A program made the position numbers and the translations under genes. Shown one piece after another: positions 21,468-35,014 of a stretch of 64,000 nt of DNA. The stretch comes from Tilletiaria anomala UBC 951 (lineage: Eukaryota > Basidiomycota > Exobasidiomycetes > Georgefischeriales > Tilletiariaceae), in assembly GCF_000711695.1 (NCBI RefSeq), contig NW_013546949.1, positions 30,177 through 94,176 of the forward strand, written 5' to 3'. A model generated the notes under the pieces. The model made no database searches. It saw only the letters and a program-made list of their open reading frames with translations, and was not told where the DNA came from. Numbering within the stretch: position 1 is the first letter of the stretch; each line of letters starts with the position of its first letter.

Positions 21468-23373
21468 TTAACGGTCGACCTCGCCTGTTCGCACAGGTTG
21501 AAAGGGTCAAGTTAGCAAGTGTGATTTCACTGAGCGAGGCCACGGCAGAAGACTTACCAAATACTTTTAGGAGGGAAGCAGAAGGAGTTGCAAAAGGGAA
21601 CGCGTAAGTTTTGTCAGATCGTGGATCATGCATCAAGACACAGTTTGGTTGCTGCTGTGACTCACCAAGGTCCATCGTACCGATGATGGCAACCTGAAGA
21701 TACGGGGGGAGGGTGTCAGTGACAAATCAATACCGGACAAGCTGGAACGACTTCAGTACGCACCATGTCCGGAAGGTAGTGGTGGCGCGCGAGCATGTCA
21801 GCACCAGCAAGGTGGGCAAAGCCCGGTGCGCGGATCTTGCACCTGTACGGCCGGTTGGATCCATCCGAGACAAGGTAGACTGCCATCTCCCCCTTTGGCG
21901 CTTCGATCGCGCTGTACGTCTCACCCGGCGGGACTGCATATCCTTCAGAGAAGAGCTTGAAATGATGAATGAGCGACTCCATGCTCTCCTTCATGTTGGC
22001 ACGCGGCGGCGGAACCAGCTTGTGGTCGTCAACTTTGATCTGGCCGGCCGGCATCTTGTTCAGGCACTGCTCGATGATGCGCAGAGACTGTCGGAACTCC
22101 TCCACACGGCACAGGTACCGATCATAGCAGTCACCGTTCTTGCCGACTGGGACGTCGAACTCGACCTGGTCGTACGCGTCATAGGGCTGGACCTTGCGAA
22201 TGTCCCAAGGGATGCCGCTGCCACGCAACATGACACCGGTGAAGCCATAGTTCAGCGCGTCTTCGGCTGACACCTTTCCGATACCGATAGTGCGTTCCTT
22301 CCAAATACGGTTGTTCGTGACAACCTCCTCGATCTCGTCAATGCGCGAGCTGAACTGGACCGCCCAGGTGAAGATGTCGTCCAGCAGCCCAACAGGCAGG
22401 TCATACGCAACACCGCCAGGCCGGACGTACGCAGCGTGGAGTCGCGCGCCGGACACACGCTCGTAGAACTCCATCAGCTTTTCACGCTCCTCGAAACCCC
22501 AAAGGAAAGGTGTGAGACCTCCGACGTCCATGACCTACAGGAGAAAAATAATCGAGCGTTAGCATCGGGTGAGCCGGGAGCAGGATTGCACGCTTCGTCG
22601 ACGGTGCTGGACTCACGTGGGAGAGAACAGCCATAAAGTGGTTCAGGATACGCGTGATCTCGCCGAACATGGTTCGAATCCACTTGGCGCCTGTAGCATC
22701 AATGAACCAAGCGAAATCAGCATTCGTGCAGCTTATTTGCTCCTGGTACCACCACTCACGCTCGGGAACCTCGATGTTGAGAAGCTTCTCAACGGCGCGC
22801 GAGTAGCACAGCTCGTTGGTCATCATGGAAACGTAGTCGAGTCGGTCAAAGTAGGGTAGGGCCTGTGTGTAGGTCTTGTATTCGATAAGCTTCTCAGTCC
22901 CGCGGTGCAGCAGCCCGACATGTGGATCTGTCCGCAGGATTTCCTCCCCGTTGAGCTCCAGGATTAGGCGCAGTACACCGTGTGCAGCCGGGTGCTGAGG
23001 ACTGCAGAAGTGGAAAACATGATCGGTCAGCTGGGACCCGCCCAGAAGACGCAAGCATCCAGGAGACGTACCCAAAGTTGACAGTAAAGTGCCTTAGGGC
23101 GGCCTCCTTCCTGGTGCCACCCTCAGCGAGAATCTCTTGAGCGCTCTTGTAGTGCAGGTCCTCGACCAGGTGCGTGGAAATGGCATGACTGCTAGTCGCA
23201 GCTGCTTTGACCTGAGGCCTGGTGCTTTGCGGATCTGCCTCGCTGGCCAAGGATCGGCGGAAGGAGGGTGCGCCGACAGCGACAAGCCGCGAGCCGGTGG
23301 TCGCAGCAAGGACGCTCGGACGAGCGCCTATTGCGCTCCTAGCGGCGCCTCGAAGGAGCTGAGGGCTGATCAT
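21468..23373 (-). CDS. NADH:ubiquinone oxidoreductase 49-kDa subunit (complex I, NDUFS2/Nuo49)
   Basis: Exons 23373-23072, 23001-22617, 22534-21764, 21693-21666, 21563-21558 and 21484-21468 give 502 aa. The protein is a peripheral-arm core subunit that helps form the quinone-binding site. The N-terminus ([19 protein letters not shown]) is Arg/Ala/Ser-rich, typical of a mitochondrial presequence. [19 protein letters not shown] is rebuilt across the first intron; [29 protein letters not shown] and [20 protein letters not shown] follow. The C-terminus is rebuilt from three tiny exons: IIGTMDL, then VF from a 6-nt exon (with split codons on either side), then GEVDR and stop, matching the invariant C-terminal GTMDxVFGEVDR ending of the family. 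All these junctions are GT-AG. I consider the identification certain. Confidence 0.95.
21558..21563 (-). other. 6-nt microexon of the complex I 49-kDa gene
   Basis: The six bases TATTTG on the minus strand are flanked by AAAAG (acceptor) and GTAAGT (donor). Spliced between the exons ending in ..CTTG and starting GCGAGG.. they complete Val, encode Phe and begin Gly, giving DLVFGEVDR. Skipping them would also keep frame but delete two residues (VF) of an invariant motif. Confidence 0.85.
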
Positions 23374-23777
23374 GGCGAGCGTTGTGCGTGCTTGCTTTGC
23401 TGGAGCAACAGCCTCTGCCTTGCTCTGCTCCAGGCGCCAGCTATCAGCGGGTCGCTGAAGATATCTTGTTAGAGAGGAGTGACGGGCTGCAAGGCAGGAA
23501 GCTAGCAACCTGCTCGCGCAAGAATCTGTAAATTCCACCAGCCTGGTAACTTACTTTTGGGAAATGCACCAACCCTAATCCGATTGCCCCATTCCTTAGC
23601 TGTGACTGTCAGTTTGCTCACTCTTGATTCCGGTCGTGGTTCTCGTGGGGAGCTCATTGTTTCAAGTTACCTCGTCGGCGTCAACCCGACGTTATTCAAA
23701 CCTTCCATCTTGCAGTGTCGTAATACCTCCTGACGCACGGTGAATCGGTATGTGCTTGGTAAGACTGTCACACGGGC
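23374..23777. other. Divergent flank between the complex I gene and the relic PEP-mutase-like gene
   Basis: It carries the 5' leader of the 49-kDa gene, which continues as an open frame to about 23538, and the upstream sequence of the pseudogene. No other feature is visible. Confidence 0.4.
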
Positions 23778-24638
23778 ATGGCAGGTCTGAATGCAGCGGC
23801 GGCTCAGCTGCGGCAGGAGCTTGCTTCAGGCAAACTCATCGTCTCAACCTTAGTGTACTATGCAAGTTCGGGACGGGCGGCATTGCGCAAGGGCTTCAAG
23901 GTGTTCAGTCTATTTCACTCCTGTTGATATCGCTCATTGTTCCTCCACGCCTGACATTTTGTGAAGATCGCAACATGCACTTTACATGACTACGGTGGCA
24001 TCCAAGCTTGGCGGTCCTGACCTAGGTGTGGCTGGCTTGAGCAAGATGGCGTCGAGCGCCGCCATGCTCGCGGAACTGAGCGACGCCACGAGCAGCGATA
24101 GCAGCAGCACGGCCTCTGTTGCTTAGCCTGCTCCAGTTCCAGTGATCATCGACGCCGACACGGGCTATGGCAGCTCGCTGTGCTGCGCGCGGACATTCAC
24201 TATGTACGCGCGCGTCGGGGTAGCGGCGCTGTACGTTGAGGGTCACGTGTAATTGAAGCGCTAGGGAAACCTGATGGTCAAGCAAGTTGTCCTTCGTCGA
24301 AGCGATCAAGACCGAAGGAGACGTTCGCAAGGTGGTTGCAAGCACTGCATCCTACACCGTATTTAATCAACCTCGTTCCTGGTGGCGGCTAGAAGTCGAA
24401 CTGATGCGTGGACGAGATTCAAGCGCTCGGGTTCAAGATTGCCATCTTCCCGGCTCTGCACCTCCCTGTACGTACGGCGATATCGAAGGCGCTGGACAGC
24501 CTGATGGCGGACGGCAAGGATCCCGCCTGCGACGGACATCAGGGAGGTATTCATGATGTCTTCGATGAGATGGGCTTGAAAGAGGCGATGGCGCTGGACG
24601 CTGCGGCAGGAGCAGAGTTCCTCGAGCATGCGCAGTAG
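23778..24638 (+). pseudogene. Decayed isocitrate lyase / PEP-mutase family gene
   Basis: Fragments of this C-C bond-lyase family appear in the correct order on one strand but in an interrupted frame. They are NAAAAQLRQELASGKLIV at the start, YMTTVASKLGGPDLGVAGLS, VPVIIDADTGYGSS (the metal-binding loop region), GVAALYVEG, a remnant of the GKQVV active-site region, then DEIQALGFKIAIFPALHLP and a C-terminal helix to a stop at 24638. The family's usual ITGxGT segment before SKLG is shortened. At least three in-frame stops lie in the middle (just before PAPVPV, after EGHV and three codons further), plus a frame shift before DEIQALG. A GTGTTC donor after GFK suggests that it once had an intron. The C-terminal ORF (24408-24638) remains open. 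Introns could not remove all the stops without destroying the motifs, so I call a pseudogene. Confidence 0.72.
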
Positions 24639-25224
24639 CTCGCGGTGCGGACCCTTTGCGATGGGTCGCCAGTCCTGTACTTCACATTAGCATATTTATG
24701 AATTGCGTGCCGTTGGTGTCCATCGCTACTTGGGAGCAACCCTAAAGTGTGATGTGCGCGATATGCTGGACTAACTAGCGCAGACGACAGACGCGCGGGG
24801 CGTGCGCCTCTCTGGCCGCAGCACTGGAGGAGTCAGTAGCCATTGCTGCTCATGCGGAGGAGCATATCCACCCAACTCAACCACTCTCGCCATGGGTGGG
24901 CGTCGTCGTGGTGCTGTGGTTTGGTCTAAACGGCTCTCATTCGTTTACGTCGTCCTGGGGTGCTTGCTCTCTACCTGTTGGGTTTACTCTCGTACCCCTT
25001 CAAGGCACTCCGGTCATCAGTGCTGCAACGCAAAGACAGAGGCGACTCGACGAAGGGTGCAGCGCCAGGAGCGACGAACATTCAAACACGTTGGTTATGC
25101 CGAGCACTGCTCAAGTCTCAACATCGCGACGATAGGATCGACCACCATCGTTCGGCTTCCCATCTGACAACTCGCCGCAGCATACACTCTCCTTCCTCAA
25201 CAAGAGTGGAAACGGAGGGCTACG
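24639..25224. other. Upstream region of the NDR kinase
   Basis: This stretch probably contains the promoter and leader of the kinase. A hydrophobic open frame around 24896-25135 has no recognisable domain and I do not call it. Confidence 0.4.
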
Positions 25225-27682
<2,458 letters not shown>

Positions 27683-27878
27683 CTCTGCTGGACTCGGATT
27701 TTCCGGCGCCTTTATTTCACGGCAGATCGAGTGCCTGACGCAACACGCTTCCGTCCGTTCACGAAGAGGCTGGCAAGCGTGCGGACCTTTTCAAAGACAC
27801 CTTATCAAATTCTGTAATATACCATCCACTGCAAGCATTGGCATACATCCATGGGACATCTCTGATGCGACACCACTG

Positions 27879-29397
27879 TCATCGAGAATTGAAGAGGTCG
27901 TCCTCGTCCTGTTCGACCGCTGCGCTTGCTTGCGGGGCTTGTGCGTCGACCTCACCTTCATCACCTTCTTGAGGGGAAGACGCCGTCTCGTCTGAATCGG
28001 CGCCAATCTTCGAAGCATCACCATCAAGGATACGCGAGACGCTCACCGGGGTGCTGGTAGGCTTGAGTTTACGAACGGGAAAAGTGCGCGCCAAAGCCTG
28101 CGGCCAATCTTTCGTTTCGCACCATCCAAGCAGGATGTCAAAGACTTGATTCACCGTCAGTACTTTGCGCGTCTCCAGCTTCCTCCCATCTGGTAGTTGC
28201 AAATTCTTTTCATTAATAGGCAACCGTGCGGTTGCGAACCCGAGGGCTTCTGCTTTGCGCGCACAAAGATTCTAGAAGATGATAGGCTCAGCGTCAGTGT
28301 CGGGCCGAAAGCTAGGAGCCAAGGGTTCGGGCGTAGGTCGCTCACTTTGTATCGATTCTTGTCTACAATACCCCCAATAACAAACGTCTTGCCTTCCTCG
28401 AGCACTTCTAGAGTGTGGGGGGAATCAGCGGTCAAGTATATGACATCTTCGCGGCGTAGCCTACGCTGACGGAGCGCTTGATGTTGCTTTGGGGAATGCT
28501 TGCCTCCAAGCTCATTCAGGAACTTCAGCGGGACTTGTGGTTGGAGCCCCTCGCCTTCAGAGCCCTCTTTGGTCAGCAAGTCCTCGACACCTCCCGCTTC
28601 GAGAATGGCAAGATGCTTCCATCGTTTCCAGACTCCTTTCCAAGCGCTCTGCATTCTCTGACCAAGCGCAGAATCCAGGATCTTCTCAGATGCTATTGGG
28701 GCCCTCGCTTTCGGCGGTAACTGGAGCTGTTTGGCCTCGGCAAATGAAGTTCCCGGATGAGACCCGTGGCCCACGATATATAAGTTGTCGACGGGGTATG
28801 ATGAGCGTCTCTGGGACGAGTAGATGTGGCTGAGCTGGGAAGACAAGGAGACGATCTCCTGCGGTAGCAAGATGGATTGGTGTCAATTACGATTTGCTAC
28901 TCGCCACTGCACATTCGGATGCTATCGTGAGACAGTATGCACACCTTTTCTACCATCAGTTCGTCAAATCCGAAGTCTAGCACAACGGAGATATTGTAGG
29001 GTCGGACAGGCTGTTGTGCTAACTGCTTGCCCTTTCCCTTGAGCTCGTCTTCTGATATGCGACCATTGGCGACCTCAATTTTCTTTTGTTCCCAGAATTC
29101 CTGCTTCCGTTGCTTTTTGCGCGCCCTCTCGGCTTGTCGTTTGATCAGCTTGACTTCCTCAAATCTTGCTCTCTTAAGTGCTTTCTTTTGCTGAGTTTTG
29201 GACAAGACCGCGTCGGCCCCCACAGCAGCGCTAGAGTTCCCTGAAGCTTCGCCCACCTGATCGCGGGACCCTTCTTGCGTAGAGGAAGGTCCCGCATTCT
29301 CTGTATCTACAGGCTGCTCTGGCTCCCCCTGCAGGGAGTGTGACGGGGTAGGACTCGTTTGCGTTATCATGCTTTGTTGCTCGTTATTGTTGCCCAT
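27879..29397 (-). CDS. TRM10: Trm10-type tRNA (guanine-9-N1) methyltransferase
   Basis: Exons 29397-28945, 28858-28346 and 28271-27879 give 452 aa. Trm10 is a SPOUT enzyme that methylates N1 of purine 9 in tRNAs using S-adenosylmethionine. The N-terminal third is acidic then strongly basic (KTQQKKALKRARFEEVK..., a tRNA-binding region). The catalytic domain shows SVVLDFGFDELMVEKEIVSL (across the first intron), LSHIYSSQRRSSYPV, VIYLTADSPHTLEVLEEGKT, FVIGGIVDKNRYKNLCARK (across the second intron) and VLTVNQVFDILL. An insertion of about 90 residues between LYIVGHG and VIYLTAD is longer than in yeast. The C-terminus is acidic. The start at MGNNN fits a free N-terminal tail; an in-frame GTG further upstream is not used. 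Convergent with the kinase. Confidence 0.93.
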
Positions 29398-29995
29398 GTC
29401 TTGGGCGAATTCTCTCGCCTCTTGCTGTGTGGACAGCTCAAATCCTTGCAACAGTCGTGAGTCTCAATTGGAAAGTAGTACAGTTTCCGATTATCGTCAA
29501 CTTGTGTTGGCATCGCTTCTTCCAATAGATGGGGCTTTGAAGCACTAAAACCTGGACGGGTTGTCAATGACGGTGCCGATTGCTTTTCGAAGGCCTTCAA
29601 CAAAATGCCGATCGCGTCTCGAAAAATAAAAGGTGTTTTCTGCGAAGAGGCTGCCGAAGGTAGAGGTTCCGTTCGGACGCACATTGCAATCAAGAATTCC
29701 GAGGTGCACGCCGTGCATCCACGACACCTAACCGCACCATTTACATTCGTGCGAGTACATGAATATTGAGCAAGAATACAGTCAGATAGGCAGGCCGCCA
29801 TGCTACGGGTGATTTGGCTGCCCTTGATGTGCTTCACTACAGCAGTTAAGCGTCAAATTCACGAGTCACGACCAGCACATCTCTGCGATCGGCAGGACAC
29901 TGTTCCGGTTGTTCGAGATCACGTCGCAGTTGCAGTCGGCCGACTGGCCTTGAGATGGGGTCTAGAAGATGAGCTGCTCGCCAAATGTGCAGCAT
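29398..29995. other. Intergenic region with a small open frame on the minus strand
   Basis: Upstream of Trm10. On the minus strand 29718-29545 an ATG opens a 57-codon frame (MHGVHLGILDCNVRPNGTST..., later FSRRDRHFVEGLRKAIGTV) that reads like conserved protein, yet no neighbouring exon joins it convincingly. It may be an orphan exon, a small protein or a relic. Confidence 0.35.
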
Positions 29996-31047
29996 TCAAT
30001 CGTCGTCTGAGTCAAAGTGTACATTCTCCATCTGGGCTACTGCCTCTGCCTCCTCCTCCTCCTTTCTTCGCAGTCTTTCCCGCTCCTCTCTGCTATATAA
30101 TGACCAGTCGATCTCCTCTCCGTCGGCTTCGTCGCCCTTTCCAGCTGCAGACTCAACTATGGTGCCTTTTGCGAAGAGTTCCTTTCCAGAGGGTTTAGTT
30201 TTCCAGCGCTTGTGCTCTTCGCGCTCCTTGGCAGTCATGCCCTTGAGCTTTTCTTCTTCTTGCTTGGCCTGTTCTGTCCGCCGCTCAGCTTCGAACTTTC
30301 TTCGCCATTCCATAAAGCGTTCGGTCGTCACTGCAGTTCCTCGAAACTTTTCCTGCTCAGCCTGGACAAATTTGCGAATCGAGCACGCGGGTCAAGTCAA
30401 AATGGAAACATGCACTCGCAACCGACGCCGTGCGGGCTCACCTCCAGCTCTGCCTCTCTACGCGCCGTCTCATCTCTTTCCTTGGCCTCTTTTTGCCGGT
30501 GTATCCAATCCGTAAGACTTTCGCGCATGTGCGACGCCAAAGTGAAGACCATGGCCATCCCGAGAGACTCCTCAGCCTAGCAATTGTGGTCGCGTCAGAT
30601 CACAATGTCGCGTTGCAAGGTTTCAAAACGTGGTGCATCATGTATAAGGCTCACAACAGCTTTGAGGTCTTTCAGCATCTCTTCTCTTGCTTGCTCATCG
30701 ATCGTATCTCCCGCGCTCTCCAGCTTCAGATTAGGTACTTCGTCGGGATACCCAGGCGTGTACTTGACATTCAAATATAGTCGGAATGCCTCTTCCCTGC
30801 CTTCTGGCTCTTCATCCCCATTGGTGGCGTTCGAAGGAGCTGCTGAGATGTCATCTTCAGAGTCTATTCGAATGCGCAACTCGTCTTCGGATATCTCTGA
30901 ATGGTAGTGAGGCAGAGGTGGTGAAAGATCAGGAAGTATACGAGACGATCATTCGACGCGACCATGATGCTCACTCTCGAGTTCATCCACGTAGATGCTT
31001 TCGAGAGCTTCGAGCTCTTCTGTAGTCACTTCCTCGAATGTGGACAT
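29996..31047 (-). CDS. RWD-domain protein, RWDD1/Gir2 type
   Basis: Exons 31047-30975, 30896-30655, 30576-30442 and 30361-29996 give 271 aa, close to yeast Gir2. Family members bind the DRG2/Rbg2 GTPase and contact Gcn1, tuning the Gcn2 amino-acid starvation response. The RWD fold is seen in MSTFEEVTTEELEALESIY, RLYLNVKYTPGYPDEVPNLKL and LKAVAEESLGMAMVFTLAS, the last rebuilt across an intron. A charged helical region follows (KEAKERDETARREAE), then the family's FRGTAVTTERFMEWRRKFE and a highly acidic C-terminus (DWSLYSREERER...VHFDSDDD). Four exons, all GT-AG, introns 78-80 nt. Confidence 0.92.
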
Positions 31048-31294
31048 TGTTCAACCGCCTTGCAAAAGTGAAGAATCTCGTCGACGGTAAGTTTTGGGAT
31101 GTGAAGCCGACAAAATTGAGTGGCCAGGTCCCAAATATGCGAGACTGTATTCGTCGCGGTTGAAAATGAAGAGCTTTAAGTGCAGCAGGCTACTATCCAA
31201 TACTTCCCTTGAGTGGCTTGGATGTTAGTAAACAGCCTGCTTCCTGTTTCTGCCTCTCTACGGTTAATGGAAAGCGCCCCGTCGTCCATCGATC

Positions 31295-31320
31295 GCTCTG
31301 TCTGTCTGTCTTTCTGTCTC
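31295..31320. repeat. TCTG-rich microsatellite
   Basis: An imperfect tandem run of TCTG units with one TTTC interruption. It is located in a region without supported genes. Confidence 0.75.
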
Positions 31321-31848
31321 GAAAGGTACAGGATACAGAATCGAGGTTTGAGTCACATTCGACTTCGAGAATGAGAGTCGTGAATAACACCTGGGGCTTA
31401 TGTAATTGAAATGCCTTACGGTTATAGCATACGCGGTTACTTGGTTGGCCCCTCGATTCAATTTTGGAGTTGCCGGTCCAGAGTGCTGACCAGGAATCAC
31501 CAATCCAGGCCATCATTGCCTTGAATGGCGTAGAGACGCACCGCTATTTGCTCCCTTCATATGAAGCATAAAAAACGGTCCAAGGCCATGTACGTGCGTC
31601 TGCATGAAGTCTACGGCGCAGCCCTTACAGCAATGGTTTGCTTGCGTGCCGAAAAGTTAACAATCAGGCGGAGAGCACGGTGAAGATCCGGCTTCAAATT
31701 ATTTCTACGGGTGCGTCGAAAATGTCTCATATCCCTGAACGTTAATCCTTCCTAGCATCTTCAGCAGCTTCAGACGCCCAAAGGAACAGTGCTAGCCTCT
31801 ATCGTCTGTACGGATCCGTCTTGTAAATGTTTGAAGGCCCAGCTTGCC

Positions 31849-31860
31849 GGGGGGGGGGGG
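31849..31860. repeat. Poly-G tract (12 G)
   Basis: An uninterrupted run of twelve G, followed by ATGGGGGG. Such tracts can form G-quadruplexes and are prone to length errors in sequencing. Confidence 0.85.
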
Positions 31861-34800
31861 ATGGGGGGCATGCGCAAATTTTTTATCTCTAAGGTTCTTC
31901 TATGAAGCGACTGCGGTGATGGAGCGTCGAGGAGGGGCTATATCGAAAGTCACGCCTTAGCAGCCGATCGTGAAGAATGGGTCCTCAGCAAAAGAGTTAG
32001 CATATGGTGCATTCTTGCGAAGCGAGTGTACACGGCGTTTTGTTTCAGGAACGATACTTCAAGTTCTACCTCGCCAGAGCGTGTCATCCTCATTTCTTCC
32101 TGGTGCACCTGTGGATTTCTGAGCTCCAAGGGCGAGCACGGACTAAGTTTTTTCAATGCCTGGAACAGCGATGGCCAGGGGGACAATTGCGCAGAAGGAG
32201 GCTGAGACGCAGAGGGCAGACAGAAACATCCTGGTCCCCGCCATGCAATGCGTGTCATGCTCCGAGACGGCCGTCACCTCAGCCCAAGGAGCGGTACAGT
32301 GGCGGTATTTGAGATTGTTTTTCTTCTGTACTCACGCCTGAAGTCATACACAAGCACTGCTCCAGTCTCCGCGGCGCCCGGCATACACTACGCTGCGGCA
32401 AGAATGGTGGCATATGAAATGAACATGAATAAGAGTAATTTTCGAAAGAGCTTGCGTGGACGAACAACGACACTGGGGATATTCATGGGTGGAAAGAAAT
32501 TTGCCCTAGTCATTGTCGATCCTGCAGGTCGTGACGGCACCGATGCCGGCTTCCGTCACTATACGTTCCCCTTCCCCGCTTTCTGTCTAAAATGGTGTAT
32601 CTGCGGGTTCGTCAGGTCGATAAACCTGCTGCTGAGTTTGGTTATTTCGTTCTTGCGGACTGGTACTAACGCGTTTGCTGAACTTTCGACGGCGGCCGAT
32701 GCTTGGCGAGTCCAAAACCAAATTGATGCGTTGCCCTCAATGGTGCGGAGATTTACTCGAATGTCTTAGATTATTCCCAATGCACCTCGTTGTGTTAAAA
32801 TGGCGATGACGACGGCGCCGACCCAAGCAGAAAAGCCAATTGTATTGTAGTAAAAGCCATGCAATGATTCGACGAAGCAAGTCATCGATATCTGTCTGTC
32901 AGCAGACACATCCAGAAAAGTGGTCTCGGCTGACTCATGATCCCAAGTGGCTAGGTCCTCAACAAACATATCTTAGTTCAGGCCAGATTGCTCGTACTGT
33001 TTTGACTACGCGGCGTAGCGACGGAGCGCAGCATTAGTGTCGACGAGTAAAATGCCTCCCACGACGAGGACAGAGGTTATCAGGAGTATTTATCACTGGA
33101 AAGCAACAAGGGTCAAGCTTCTCGAGCGAGCAACGGCGCCAGAAAGCACGGATGTCCAAGAGTGTACTCACAAGAAGAAACGATAAGTTTCACACCCAAG
33201 GCCGCGACAACACCAGAAACTAAGCTGCACTTGCGCTCCGCTTCCTTTGATAATGATATTCCCATAAGTCCATATATGCCACCCTTTGCAAACGCAAGCC
33301 CAAAAGCGAACCATGATTGTGCGCAACGCAGAGAAATCCACGGGTAAAGATGCCTGGCGGTTCAAAGCCAGCATCTGCAGTGTAGATGATAAAGCCGTTT
33401 GAGCTTGTCAATCTCGCTAGAGACCAAAGTTGTAGTTCAAATGGATGTGCCAAGGGAGAAGTGCTTCAGTCGTTCTGGTGCAGGACAGAATTAGATGTTT
33501 TTGAAAACATCCATCGAAAAGTGGGCAAGTGTATACGCTTACAATCCAAAGAGTTATAAGCCGTAGGCGCCGCACATGAGAACAAAAATGTTCGCTGTGA
33601 CGATATTCCAAGACGAGGGCAACTCAGCATTGTACAGACCTGTACAAGCGCTCAAGACCTGCGGCCACTTGATTATCACATGTATTAGAAGAGAACAAGA
33701 GACCGCCAATGGGAGATTGCATGAAGCGGAACAGCTGGAGGCTCCTCTGGTAGATTCGACGCAGGATGGTATTGCTGTGGCAATCGCACGTCAGGCAGTC
33801 ATGGCCCTAGCCGCTGCGATGAATTGAGCGGAAAGGGGGCGATCAGGCCCCATGCGAGTAGCTTGCTTATGAAACATCGGCAAGCTCTTCTGGAGTATCC
33901 TCAGCAAGGCCGTTCGGGTATCTACCTCGGGTTCTGGATGGTTCAGAATGGGAAAAAGCGGCCGGAGGTGGTGGAGGGTAAATTGAAAACTTCGTGTACG
34001 ACGTTTTTGACATTGGTCGTCCAGAATAGCAGAAGTTCAGTCTAAAGGGTAAACCAAGCCTGGGGCTACGAATCGTCGTCAATAGCCCATGCCGTTCTTA
34101 TGGACATTCTTTTGAAGTTCAGCATGATTTGGAAGACATTCTCCATTTGGGATTCAAGCGGAGAAGGCTGATGACAAGTCTTGGAGTGTCTTCCAGATGT
34201 GACAGATCATGGCATTTGCAGGTGGGGCAACGGAATGGCAACGGGTAAATCAGTGGAGAAGTTGCGTGGATTCCTTCGCAGGCTGCAGGAATATCAGTCT
34301 TTCACGTTGATTTTTCCCCCATGAATGAGCTGGACCTTGTCGCAGAATCATGTGCTCAAGTCATTGATTGCTTCTTGACAGCTTCGAGGCGAGGGTCGAA
34401 GCGCAATGGCACTTCATGTCGAGGGTGGCGATAATTTGCCGCAGTTTTCTCTGAAAAGCAACTTGGAGGCAGACGCAATGGTGTGCATATCTTTCCGGCC
34501 TGCACCTACCCCAAAGGCCATCGAGCGACCCAGCTTGGCAGCGTCGGCCCTTGAGCAGACCGCGAAGCTTGATTGTGCCTTGCTGCTTGGCCGCCTATCA
34601 ATATATAGAGCTTGGCAACAACCTATACGAAGGGTCACGCGCTCATCCGAAACAAGTCACGTGTGGTAAGTGTGGGTGTGCCTCGCGCGTTGGCGAACTG
34701 TCGCGCCACGCATGAGGCTGGGCGATGAGAGAAAAGGAGCCAAACATGAAAGTGAACCAACTAAAACCTTACATACAGCAATAACCCCGTTCACCATTCC

Positions 34801-35014
34801 CATAGTATGTAGATAATGTATATGTTGTAAATTTCAGCACATAAACATGCGTGTCAGGGGAGGATTGAGCGTGGCAACTACTTGCAACCTTGATGGCAAG
34901 GGCTGCGTGCTGCTCAAACAGCTGTTCGGGGGGAAGCTTGTCTGTACAAAAAAGTTGATGCGTCGTATGTCATGTTTCCCTGTCTTAGCCGTGAGCCGTA
35001 CCAGCCGTGAGAAT

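Larger units (their letters stand above)
31048..35014. other. 4-kb gene-poor interval with simple repeats
   Basis: No complete gene can be supported. The interval contains a TCTG microsatellite, a 12-G homopolymer, and many short frames. On the minus strand between about 33625 and 33006 there are several short hydrophobic stretches that could be exons of a membrane protein (for instance around 33313-33172, ending at a GTGAGT donor, and 33080-33006, ending at a stop), but I cannot join them into a reading frame with a start. Confidence 0.4.

Noticed and set aside
22535-22616. Alternative idea that the 49-kDa gene is two genes because its exons lie in different frames
   Set aside because: GT-AG introns join the pieces exactly into one continuous NDUFS2 sequence with no missing motif.
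31849-31860. Poly-G tract considered as a telomere-like or assembly-gap mark
   Set aside because: No telomeric TTAGGG-type repeats adjoin it; a plain homopolymer is enough to explain it.
32248-32769. 173-codon plus-strand frame in the 31-35 kb gap
   Set aside because: No ATG in good context, no domain, no codon pattern; length is within chance for this base composition.
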